Part shown: one piece after another, positions 1 through 5,301 of the stretch
How the letters are laid out: every line of letters begins with the position of its first letter
How positions within the stretch are numbered: the stretch's first letter is position 1
Origin: an uncultured Faecalibacterium sp.
GTDB taxonomy: Bacteria > Bacillota > Clostridia > Oscillospirales > Ruminococcaceae
Length of the DNA: 11,136 bases
Assembly (NCBI GenBank): GCA_934511465.1
Contig: CAKSWG010000047.1
Span: 1-11,136, forward strand
Direction of reading: 5' to 3'
Notes under the pieces: generated by a model
What the model was told of the DNA's origin: nothing
Databases searched by the model: none
What the model saw: the letters and a program-made list of their open reading frames with translations, nothing else
Position numbers and translations under genes: made by a program

Positions 1-336
1 ATCCTGCGCATCCCCGTGATGCCCTTTGCCATCGGCCTGTATCTGCCCATCTACCTGAACACCTCCATCATGATCGGCGGTGTGGTCCGCGGCCTGATGG
101 ACCTGCGCAAGAATGTGGACGCCAAGACCAAGGAAGAGCAGTCCACCACCGGCACCCTGTTCTGCGCCGGTATGATCGCAGGCGAGGGCCTTGTGGGCAT
201 CATGCTGGCTGTGTTTGCCGTGTTCGGCGTAAGCACTGCCCTGAGTGTTGATCTGGGCAACGTGGGCGGCGTTGTGCTGATGATCGTGATGATCGCATGC
301 CTGCTGGCGTTTTCCCTCAAGAAAAAGAAGAACTGA
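1..336 (+). CDS. OPT-family oligopeptide transporter, C-terminal part (5' end outside window)
   Basis: The reading frame is open from base 1 and stops at 334-336, giving the last 111 residues of a polytopic membrane protein. The segment starts with a hydrophobic stretch ending in LYLPIYLNTSIMIGG. It is followed by a short cytosolic-type stretch rich in Lys/Glu (LRKNVDAKTKEEQ), then a small-residue helix GTLFCAGMIAGEGLVGIM, a last hydrophobic helix and a KKKKN tail. The GxLxxxGxIAGExLxGI pattern close to the C terminus is what I know from oligopeptide transporters of the OPT superfamily, which import short peptides by secondary transport. The stop codon overlaps the start of the next gene by one base, so both are probably translated from one mRNA. 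The family call rests on this tail only; the substrate cannot be told. Confidence 0.75.
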   Translation: MLRIPVMPFAIGLYLPIYLNTSIMIGGVVRGLMDLRKNVDAKTKEEQSTTGTLFCAGMIAGEGLVGIMLAVFAVFGVSTALSVDLGNVGGVVLMIVMIACLLAFSLKKKKN

Positions 337-689
337 TGAGTAAGAAAAAGCAGTCCATCAACTATCTGGACCTCATTCCGCAGCGGGCGGAGACCCTGCG
401 CTGGCACACAGATGAAGCCACCGGCCTTGTCACCCTTGAGGTGGAGAATACCGGTGTGTTCCATACGATCGCGCAAAAAGTGTTCCATAAACCGCGCACC
501 ACACAGGTGCATCTGGACGAGACCGGCAGCTACTTGTGGCCGCTGATCGACGGCCAGAAGACCGTTGCACAGCTTGCTGACTGCATGAAGCAGCAGTTCG
601 GCGAAAAGGCCGAACCGCTGTACCCGCGTATCATCAAGTATTTCCAGATCGTGGAATCTTACCACTTTATCAAGTTCCTCAACCAATAA
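336..689 (+). CDS. PqqD-like small protein
   Basis: This is a 117-residue soluble protein. The ATG at 336 overlaps the TGA of the transporter (TGATG), a typical translational coupling arrangement; the purine-rich end of the upstream gene (AAGAAAAAGAAG) is only a weak ribosome binding site. The central part, about residues 55-110, has the PqqD pattern: TTQVHLDETGSYLWPLIDGQKTV, then a helical stretch with Leu/Ala spacing, and an aromatic end (YFQIVESYHFIKF). PqqD-family proteins are peptide-recognition domains that present precursor peptides to modifying enzymes, but stand-alone clostridial copies are common and often have no known partner. No radical SAM enzyme or precursor peptide is visible here. 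The neighbouring peptide transporter is the only contextual hint. Confidence 0.65.
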   Translation: MSKKKQSINYLDLIPQRAETLRWHTDEATGLVTLEVENTGVFHTIAQKVFHKPRTTQVHLDETGSYLWPLIDGQKTVAQLADCMKQQFGEKAEPLYPRIIKYFQIVESYHFIKFLNQ

Positions 690-699
690 GCGCAAAAGA

Positions 700-756
700 A
701 GCGGCGCTCAGAGCCTGTTGCAAGGCACTGAGCGCCGCTTTTCTTATTCTTTTTTG
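700..756. terminator. Bidirectional intrinsic terminator
   Basis: A perfect 12-bp stem (700-711 with 728-739, AGCGGCGCTCAG) encloses a 16-nt loop. On the + strand it is followed by a T-rich tail from 739 to 755. On the minus strand the stem is followed by TTCTTTTG. It lies between the convergent PqqD-like gene and the anchored carboxypeptidase, so it likely serves both. Confidence 0.85.
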
Positions 757-791
757 CTGCTCCAGCCTGCCGCATCTGCGGCCACGGCATT

Positions 792-2075
792 TTATCTGCG
801 GCGCCTTCTCTTTTTGAGGCTCAGCGAACCGCCGCCAGCCGCAAGCGTGAGCACCATCATTGCAAACAGGATGAGCACCAGTGCGCACAGCAGAAGCGCC
901 GTTGCCTTCATGTCGGTGCGGAAGTCGGAGACGTACTCCCGGTGGGTCACAAGGTCCACCGTGCCCACTTCATCGCCGTCCAGATACACGGTGGCTGTAC
1001 CCACCACACTGCCGCTCTTGACGGTGGCCGCAATGCTCTCCGGCAGGTCGAAGGAGTAGGTAACAATATCGTCCGCGTGACCATAGCCGCTGACCGGCGC
1101 AGCGGCATACAGCGCCACCGCCGGTTCGGTGCGGCACTTGGTCAGCGCCACGGTGGTGATCTCGGTCTGGGTGTCCACCAGCGGACGGTCCGCAAAGCTC
1201 TCAAAGGCCCAGTCGAACAGATCATCGCACTCGGCAAAGAGGTGGTCCGGCGTGTCGCAGCCAAGGATCACCAGTCCGTAGGTGTGGCCGTCCTTTTCCG
1301 CAAAGGCCACGGTGCAGCGGCCTGCCAGCGTGGTAAAGCCGCCCTTGATGCATTTAACGTAGCTGCGGTAGTATTCGCTGCCGGAATCGGTCATGGGGTT
1401 GGAAGAAGCGATGTTTCGCTCGGCCTTGTGCAGATTGGTGGCGGGCAGGGTATAGGCCGCCGTGCCGGATACCTGCACAAAGGTGGGGTTCTTGTAGCAT
1501 TCCGCCGCGATCTTTGCAATGTCCGCAGCGGTGGAAACGTTGCCGTAATCAAACAGGCCATGCGCACAGGTAAAGTTCGTGCCGGTGCAGCCCAGCTCAG
1601 CCGCGCGGGCGTTCATCTGTTTGACAAAATCCAGCACGCTGCCGCCCACATCGTAAGCAATGACGCTGGCGGCGTCGTTGGCGCTGGACACCAGCAGAGC
1701 GTACAAAAGGTCGATGCGGCGCACCGTCTCGCCAATGCGCAAGCCCATGGTGACGCCATTGGCGTTCTGGATGTCCTTGAACTCCTGAGTCAGGGCGGTG
1801 GGCACGGTCACTTCGCCATTCAGGTCCTTGCCGCTCTCCAGCAGCAGCAGGGCCGTCATGAGCTTGGTCAGACTGGCAACGTACTGCTGCTGGCCGGCGT
1901 TCTGGTTCAGGATGGTCTTGCCGGTGTCGGCGTTGAACATGTACACCGTCTCGGTCTCGCTGGCGGTCTGGATGGGCATGGGATATGCCGCCAGACCCGG
2001 CAGTGCAGCAGCAGCGGCCAGTGCCAGCGTAAGCACAAGTGCCGTCGCACGGCGGAAGAGCGTGTTTTTGAACAT
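792..2075 (-). CDS. Membrane-anchored D-alanyl-D-alanine carboxypeptidase family protein (S11) with KGG instead of KTG
   Basis: A 427-residue S11 peptidase (PBP5/DacF type) that would trim the terminal D-Ala of peptidoglycan stem peptides outside the membrane. A signal peptide covers about residues 1-30. The SxxK motif is S68-L-T-K71 and the SxN motif is S131-A-N133. The third motif, normally K-T-G, reads K244-G245-G246 inside KCIKGGFTTLAGRC, whereas the neighbouring paralogue has MKTGFTSKAGRC. The C-terminal part (about 300-388) fits the beta-rich PBP5 C-terminal domain. It is followed by one membrane helix (about 390-413) and a Lys/Arg tail, so the protein is anchored by its C terminus. The ATG at 2075 has AAGGGGG seven bases upstream. 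It lies 57 bases downstream of its paralogue and is probably cotranscribed with it. Family is certain; full activity is not, because of the altered motif. Confidence 0.9.
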   Translation of the reverse strand: MFKNTLFRRATALVLTLALAAAAALPGLAAYPMPIQTASETETVYMFNADTGKTILNQNAGQQQYVASLTKLMTALLLLESGKDLNGEVTVPTALTQEFKDIQNANGVTMGLRIGETVRRIDLLYALLVSSANDAASVIAYDVGGSVLDFVKQMNARAAELGCTGTNFTCAHGLFDYGNVSTAADIAKIAAECYKNPTFVQVSGTAAYTLPATNLHKAERNIASSNPMTDSGSEYYRSYVKCIKGGFTTLAGRCTVAFAEKDGHTYGLVILGCDTPDHLFAECDDLFDWAFESFADRPLVDTQTEITTVALTKCRTEPAVALYAAAPVSGYGHADDIVTYSFDLPESIAATVKSGSVVGTATVYLDGDEVGTVDLVTHREYVSDFRTDMKATALLLCALVLILFAMMVLTLAAGGGSLSLKKRRRRR

Positions 2076-2099
2076 GAGCGTGCCCCCTTGTATCTGCTT

Positions 2100-2124
2100 G
2101 CCGGTAAAACGCCGGCTTATTTTA
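2100..2124 (-). promoter_or_regulatory. Leader hairpin and -10-like element before the anchored carboxypeptidase
   Basis: On the minus strand a GCCGG/CCGGC hairpin (2116-2112 with 2104-2100, 7-nt loop) sits 24 bases before the start codon. It is preceded by TAAAAT (2124-2119), a possible -10 without a recognisable -35. The paralogue upstream has the same AAGCCGG-loop-CCGGCAAG arrangement at nearly the same distance from its ATG. A 5-bp stem without a T run is not a terminator. It may be an mRNA-stabilising or regulatory 5' hairpin, or a relic of the duplication. Confidence 0.35.
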
Positions 2125-2132
2125 TCCGTTTT

Positions 2133-3032
2133 TTATGCAGCGGCCTGCGCGGGCTGATACTTCGTAAAGGCCCAGTCCAGCAGCTGTGCCGCCTCTTTAT
2201 AGACATTTTCCAAGTTGGAGCCTAAGATCACCACACCATAGGTGCGGCCTTCCTCAGTGGCAAAGCCCACATAGCAGCGCCCGGCCTTGGAGGTAAAGCC
2301 CGTTTTCATGCCGTGCACATCCGCGCGGTAATATTGGTACTCCGGGTCCAGCAGGCGGTTTGTGGCCTGCAAGGTGCGGGCCGCATGGAGGTTCGTGGCA
2401 GGCATCTGGTATTGCAGGGTATCGGCCACCTGCATGTAAATGGGATCGGCCGCGCAGGCAAGGGCAATGCGGGCAAGGTCGTAAGCCGTGGAAGCATTGC
2501 CCGCATCGTACAGCCCGTGCGGGCACGAAAACGTGGTGCCGGTGCAGCCAAGCTGGGCGGCGCGGGCGTTCATCAGGGCCACAAAGGACTGCTGGCTGCC
2601 CGTCACATCCCATGCAATGACGCTGGCGGCATCGTTGGCGCTGCACACCAGCAAAGCGTACAAAAGGTCGATGCGGCGCACCACTTCACCCGGTTGCAGG
2701 TAAATGCCGGTGCCGCCCTGACTGCGGATGTTCGCAAATTCGCTTTTCAGGCTGTCCGGCACGGTGACGGTGCCGTTCAGGTCCTTGCCGCTCTCCAGCA
2801 GCAGCAGGGCCGTCATCATCTTGGTCAGGCTGGCAATGCAGCGCTGCTGGCCGGCGTTCTGGTCCAGAATGGCTTCGCCGGTGTCGGCGGAGAACAGATA
2901 CACCGACTCCGTCTCCTTTGCGGTCTGGATGGGCATAGCCTCCACGGCCAGACCCTGCAATGCCAGCACCGCCGCCAGCACCAGTGTAAGTGCCAGTGCT
3001 GCCGCACGGCGGAAAGGATTTGTTTGAAACAT
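2133..3032 (-). CDS. D-alanyl-D-alanine carboxypeptidase (S11), secreted, no C-terminal anchor
   Basis: A 299-residue S11 carboxypeptidase with all three catalytic motifs intact: S68-L-T-K71, S131-A-N133 and K243-T244-G245 (HGMKTGFTSKAGRC). The signal peptide spans about residues 1-31. The protein ends shortly after the catalytic domain (LLDWAFTKYQPAQAAA). It therefore lacks both the PBP5 C-terminal beta domain and the membrane helix of its neighbour; unless the signal peptide is retained it should be released or only loosely held. The two genes share sequence from the first residues (MFxNxxFRRA) through the whole catalytic domain, so they are a tandem duplication. The ATG at 3032 has AGAGGG seven bases upstream. 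It is the first gene of a probable two-gene minus-strand unit and is divergent from the gene at 3143. Confidence 0.92.
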   Translation of the reverse strand: MFQTNPFRRAAALALTLVLAAVLALQGLAVEAMPIQTAKETESVYLFSADTGEAILDQNAGQQRCIASLTKMMTALLLLESGKDLNGTVTVPDSLKSEFANIRSQGGTGIYLQPGEVVRRIDLLYALLVCSANDAASVIAWDVTGSQQSFVALMNARAAQLGCTGTTFSCPHGLYDAGNASTAYDLARIALACAADPIYMQVADTLQYQMPATNLHAARTLQATNRLLDPEYQYYRADVHGMKTGFTSKAGRCYVGFATEEGRTYGVVILGSNLENVYKEAAQLLDWAFTKYQPAQAAA

Positions 3033-3055
3033 GTCCGCACCCTCTCAAAGTCCAC

Positions 3056-3084
3056 TTGCCGGAAAGCCTCCGGCTTGCTATACT
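3056..3084 (+). promoter_or_regulatory. Sigma-A type promoter for the hexapeptide-repeat gene
   Basis: TTGCCG (3056-3061), a 17-base spacer and TATACT (3079-3084) make a near-consensus housekeeping promoter. The expected start is near 3091, giving a leader of about 50 bases before the ATG at 3143. Confidence 0.7.
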
Positions 3085-3085
3085 A
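3058..3085 (-). promoter_or_regulatory. Leader hairpin and -10-like element before the soluble carboxypeptidase
   Basis: The minus strand carries GCCGGA/TCCGGC (3074-3069 with 3063-3058) as a 6-bp hairpin 25 bases before the ATG, followed by the same CCGGCAAG tail seen before the downstream paralogue. TAGTAT (3085-3080) just upstream is a possible -10; I see no good -35. The hairpin DNA coincides with the spacer of the divergent + strand promoter, so the two units may influence each other. Confidence 0.35.
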
Positions 3086-3142
3086 CCTTAAAGAATACCA
3101 TAAACCAGCCAAAAGCGAAAGAGAGAAAGGTGGTTTTTAACA

Positions 3143-3661
3143 ATGTTCCTGTCTTTTTGTGGAAAAACGCCCCGGGACGAGGGCGCAGCCTTTGTGGCAC
3201 CGAGCGCCACCGTGCAGGGCGATGTGGTACTGAAAGCCGGTTCCACCGTATGGTACGGTGCAGTGCTGCGCGGCGACGACGGCCAGCTTATCATTGGCGA
3301 AAACTCCAACGTGCAGGACAACGCCGTGCTGCACTGCGATGTGGGCGGTGCGGTGACGCTGGGCAAAAATGTTACCGTGGGGCACAGCGCCCTTGTGCAT
3401 GGCTGCACCGTGGGCGACGGCAGCCTGATCGGGATGCATGCCACCCTTCTGAACCACTGTGTCGTGGGCAAAAACTGCATCATCGGCGCGGGTGCGCTGG
3501 TGCCGGAAGGCATGGTGATCCCGGACGGCTCGGTGGCCGTGGGCGTGCCCGCAAAGGTCATCAAGCAGGTAAGCGCTGCCCAGATCGAGGCAAACCTGCA
3601 CAACGCAGCCCATTACGTGGAGCACGGCAGGCTGCATGCAGCGCAGTTCAAAACGGATTGA
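3143..3661 (+). CDS. Gamma-carbonic-anhydrase-like left-handed beta-helix protein (YrdA/PaaY group)
   Basis: A 172-residue hexapeptide-repeat protein. Repeated short V/I-G turns from about residue 18 to 140 form a left-handed beta helix, followed by a short C-terminal helix. The signature of the gamma carbonic anhydrase-like group is clear: WYGAVLRGDDG (R43, D45), NVQDNAVLHC (Q58, D59, H64) and VGHSALVHGC (H81, H86). The three histidines H64, H81 and H86 match the metal ligands of the family, which works as a trimer with metal sites at the subunit interfaces. Members either hydrate CO2 or act on acyl-CoA-like substrates, so the exact reaction stays open. The ATG at 3143 is preceded by AGAAAGGTGG at nine bases. 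It has its own promoter, and a second promoter starts at its stop codon. Confidence 0.88.
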   Translation: MFLSFCGKTPRDEGAAFVAPSATVQGDVVLKAGSTVWYGAVLRGDDGQLIIGENSNVQDNAVLHCDVGGAVTLGKNVTVGHSALVHGCTVGDGSLIGMHATLLNHCVVGKNCIIGAGALVPEGMVIPDGSVAVGVPAKVIKQVSAAQIEANLHNAAHYVEHGRLHAAQFKTD

Positions 3662-3686
3662 CCCCCGTTTTTTGCCGTGGTATACT
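3658..3686 (+). promoter_or_regulatory. Sigma-A type promoter for the first lipoprotein
   Basis: TTGACC (3658-3663), a 17-base spacer and TATACT (3681-3686). The -35 overlaps the stop codon of the preceding gene (TGA 3659-3661). The same bases lie in the loop of a weak AAAACGG/CCGTTTT hairpin (3650-3656 with 3665-3671) followed by six T, which may act as a leaky terminator for the upstream gene. Confidence 0.75.
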
Positions 3687-3725
3687 GTACAAAAGCCCTT
3701 GTTTTTGGGGCAGGAGGTAGAAAAC

Positions 3726-4268
3726 ATGAAAAATCTTTCAAGACGCGCATTCCTTAAGCTTTCCGGCGCGGCACTGCTTGCGGCAGGGCTCACCGGCACC
3801 CTGACCGCCTGCGGCGGCGGCAAAGATGTGGACATTCCCGGCACCGTGAACGGCATCGGCTATGTGAGCGGCAAGGCGGACCGTTCGATCATTGGCACCG
3901 AGGAATACGGCATCATCCACGTGGTCAAGGTGGTTGTCACCCTGAAAAACGTCAGCAGCCGTGCCGTCACCCTGACCGCCGACAACTTCCCGGCTGAGAT
4001 CGACAACTCCGCTGCGTCGCCCCTCTACTTTGGCTTTGCGGACAATGCCAGCGGCGACAGCTGGTGGACCCAGAAGGACTACGAGCTGCAACCGAACGAA
4101 GAAAAGACCTTTGTGCTGATCTACCGCATCAGCGACAGCGCCTATAAGAACTGGTTCCAGCAGGTGCACACCGTGAACATGACCTTTAAGAGCGGCCACC
4201 AGAAGGTGACCGGCAGCTACTCCTCCGAGACCGGCGAGCTGGTTGTGGGCGAAGTAGAAAAGGCCTGA
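3726..4268 (+). CDS. Tat-type lipoprotein with Ig-like domain
   Basis: A 180-residue predicted surface lipoprotein. The N terminus MKNLSRRAFLKLSGAALL has a twin-arginine motif (S5-R-R-A-F-L-K11), a hydrophobic stretch and a lipobox LTAC with the lipid-bearing cysteine at C29, followed by GGGK. The mature part, about residues 35-180, is beta-rich: alternating VVKVVVTLKNVSSRAVTLT, a WWTQKDYELQPNEEKTFVLIY segment and a late VHTVNMTFKSG strand. This layout recalls the telokin/Ig-like domains of small Gram-positive lipoproteins (DUF4352-like), whose function is unknown. The start at 3726 is set by AGGAGG at 3712-3717, eight bases upstream. No terminator is evident after it. The next protein-coding gene encodes a second protein of the same build. 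Confidence 0.8.
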   Translation: MKNLSRRAFLKLSGAALLAAGLTGTLTACGGGKDVDIPGTVNGIGYVSGKADRSIIGTEEYGIIHVVKVVVTLKNVSSRAVTLTADNFPAEIDNSAASPLYFGFADNASGDSWWTQKDYELQPNEEKTFVLIYRISDSAYKNWFQQVHTVNMTFKSGHQKVTGSYSSETGELVVGEVEKA

Positions 4269-4288
4269 GCGAAAAAACGATAATTTTA

Positions 4289-4317
4289 TTGACACTTTGC
4301 GCCTTGTCTGCTATAGT
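4289..4317 (+). promoter_or_regulatory. Sigma-A type promoter P1 upstream of the small RNA locus
   Basis: TTGACA (4289-4294), a 17-base spacer and TATAGT (4312-4317) is the best promoter of the window, with start expected near 4324. No convincing gene follows directly. The transcript would run through a small GCGCA/TGCGC hairpin (4360-4372) with a T-rich tail to 4387, and then into the small RNA copy at 4483. The stretch 4324-4446 may be an extra untranslated leader or a separate short RNA. Confidence 0.7.
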
Positions 4318-4446
4318 GAAATTGGCAGGTTGCCGCATTCCGGAGCTACCGGAGCTTCTGCGCATTGTGCGCTGTTTGGTCGTTTTTAAGGCCGGAGGAA
4401 TATTTGAAGAAAAGCCCGTTGCCGGACGAATTTTCACAGAAATGTA

Positions 4447-4475
4447 ATGACTTTTCCGCACAAATCGGGTATACT
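4447..4475 (+). promoter_or_regulatory. Promoter of small RNA copy A
   Basis: ATGACT (4447-4452), a 17-base spacer and TATACT (4470-4475). The start would fall near 4483, about 7 bases before the first hairpin. The other RNA copy has TATACT at a similar distance from its first hairpin. Confidence 0.6.
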
Positions 4476-4482
4476 ATATCCT

Positions 4483-4598
4483 GCGGGGAGACGGGGCCGC
4501 AACCGTCTTTTCGCACATGATTCCTCCTCACACCAAAGCAATACCCCAAACAGAAGCTCCTTCCGGTGTACCGCAAGCGCCGGAGGGAGTTTCTGTTT
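4483..4598 (+). ncRNA. Candidate small regulatory RNA with anti-Shine-Dalgarno core, copy A
   Basis: An RNA of about 116 nt, homologous to the minus-strand copy at 10554-10672. Order: hairpin 1 (GACGG 4490-4494, loop GGCCGCAA, CCGTC 4503-4507); a single-stranded stretch 4508-4547 holding 22 bases identical to the other copy (4515-4536) with TTCCTCCTC at 4521-4529, then GCAATA; and a long terminator hairpin. Both loops expose CCGCAA. The CCTCCT core is complementary to GGAGG ribosome binding sites, like the C-rich motifs of Staphylococcus RsaE and Listeria LhrC, although the sequence is not theirs. No protein is likely in this stretch. I do not recognise it as 6S, tmRNA, SRP RNA or a known riboswitch. 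Existence of a conserved RNA is well supported by comparison of the two copies; its role is inference. Confidence 0.7.
4548..4598 (+). terminator. Terminator hairpin of small RNA copy A
   Basis: A 19-bp stem with two G-U pairs (4548-4566 with 4580-4598) encloses the 13-nt loop TGTACCGCAAGCG. Its 3' arm ends in the T-rich TTTCTGTTT; no longer T run follows, so some read-through into the lipoprotein gene at 4650 is plausible. Confidence 0.7.
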
Positions 4599-4649
4599 GT
4601 CCGGCCCTTTGCATTTTTCAGATTTTTCTGTATAAAAGGAGAGATAACT

Positions 4650-5240
4650 ATGTCTGAACGGATCACCCGCCGTACTTTTTTAAAAGCATCCGGTGCCGCT
4701 GTTCTTGCTGCCGCCGCTGGCGGTATGCTGGCAGGCTGCGGTGGTGGAATCGACGGCCTTTTGAATGTTTCCTCCCTGCCCACTGTCGGCTCGGATAGCT
4801 TCATTACATACAATTCCAGCTATGAGGTTGGCATGGGTGCTTTCGAGAACTGCCGCTCCAATTCGCAGCACGAATCCAGCGGCGTACAGCATTATTACCT
4901 CTACACGGCCGTTACGTTCCAGCAGGTCAGCAGCCCTATTACCGTCAGCACCAACGATTTCCAGTTTACCTTCATTACCAATTCCTCTAAAATCCCCTCC
5001 AGAAAAGCCAGCAGCCTTGCCAATTACACTCTGGACAGCAGCACCGATAAATACAAAGCAACCACTTCGCGCAGCATCGGTATCTCCTCAGGTTCTACCA
5101 CGATCCCGCTGTGGGTGGACTTAGGCTCTTATTTTGACGTTCCCACAACGCACATCGGCGAGATGACCGTTACCTACAAAAACAAGGTGGTCTTTAAATA
5201 TGCAGACCCCTCCTTTAATCCTTCTCCTTCTCAGGTCTAA
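4650..5240 (+). CDS. Second Tat-type lipoprotein, related to the one at 3726
   Basis: A 196-residue predicted lipoprotein. MSERITRRTFLKASGAAVL carries a twin-arginine motif (T6-R-R-T-F-L-K12) and a lipobox LAGC with cysteine C30 followed by GGG. The mature part is beta-rich and Ser/Thr-rich: HYYLYTAVTFQQVSSPITV aligns by eye with HVVKVVVTLKNVSSRAVTL of the first lipoprotein, and both end in a similar strand (MTVTYKNKVVFKY versus MTFKSGHQKVTGSY). They are probably distant paralogues. The start is set by AAAGGAGA at 4634-4641, eight bases upstream. No separate promoter with room for this ribosome binding site is visible, so expression probably comes by read-through of the small RNA terminator from 4289 or 4447. 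Codon use is somewhat more AT-rich than in the first lipoprotein. Confidence 0.78.
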   Translation: MSERITRRTFLKASGAAVLAAAAGGMLAGCGGGIDGLLNVSSLPTVGSDSFITYNSSYEVGMGAFENCRSNSQHESSGVQHYYLYTAVTFQQVSSPITVSTNDFQFTFITNSSKIPSRKASSLANYTLDSSTDKYKATTSRSIGISSGSTTIPLWVDLGSYFDVPTTHIGEMTVTYKNKVVFKYADPSFNPSPSQV

Positions 5241-5249
5241 CAGATGCCA

Positions 5250-5291
5250 AAAAGGCTCACCGGGCACAAAACCGGTGAGCCTTTTCTTCTT
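5250..5291. terminator. Bidirectional intrinsic terminator
   Basis: A perfect 14-bp stem (5250-5263 with 5272-5285, AAAAGGCTCACCGG) has an 8-nt loop. The + strand continues TTTTCTTCTTTTTT; the minus strand ends in TTTT within the stem. It separates the convergent second lipoprotein and delta' genes. Confidence 0.88.
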
Positions 5292-5301
5292 TTTTGTGCC
5301 A

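Noticed and set aside
942..2225. Long + strand open frame antisense to the carboxypeptidases
   Set aside because: Composition is His/Gly/Gln-rich as expected from the reverse of a GC-rich gene; the minus strand has clear S11 motifs.
4404..4520. 38-codon frame starting TTG after GGAGG (MKKSPLPDEF...)
   Set aside because: Good spacing, but it has a TTG start and runs through the promoter and conserved hairpin of the small RNA; no sign of protein-level conservation.
4483..4598. 6S RNA, SRP RNA, tmRNA or a known riboswitch at the RNA locus
   Set aside because: No long closing stem with central bubble, no SRP tetraloop domain, no tRNA-like ends, and the element ends in a plain terminator.
4608..4636. 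Promoter TTTGCA-17-TATAAA before the second lipoprotein
   Set aside because: Transcription would start about at 4643, downstream of the ribosome binding site, so it could not give a translatable message by the usual route.
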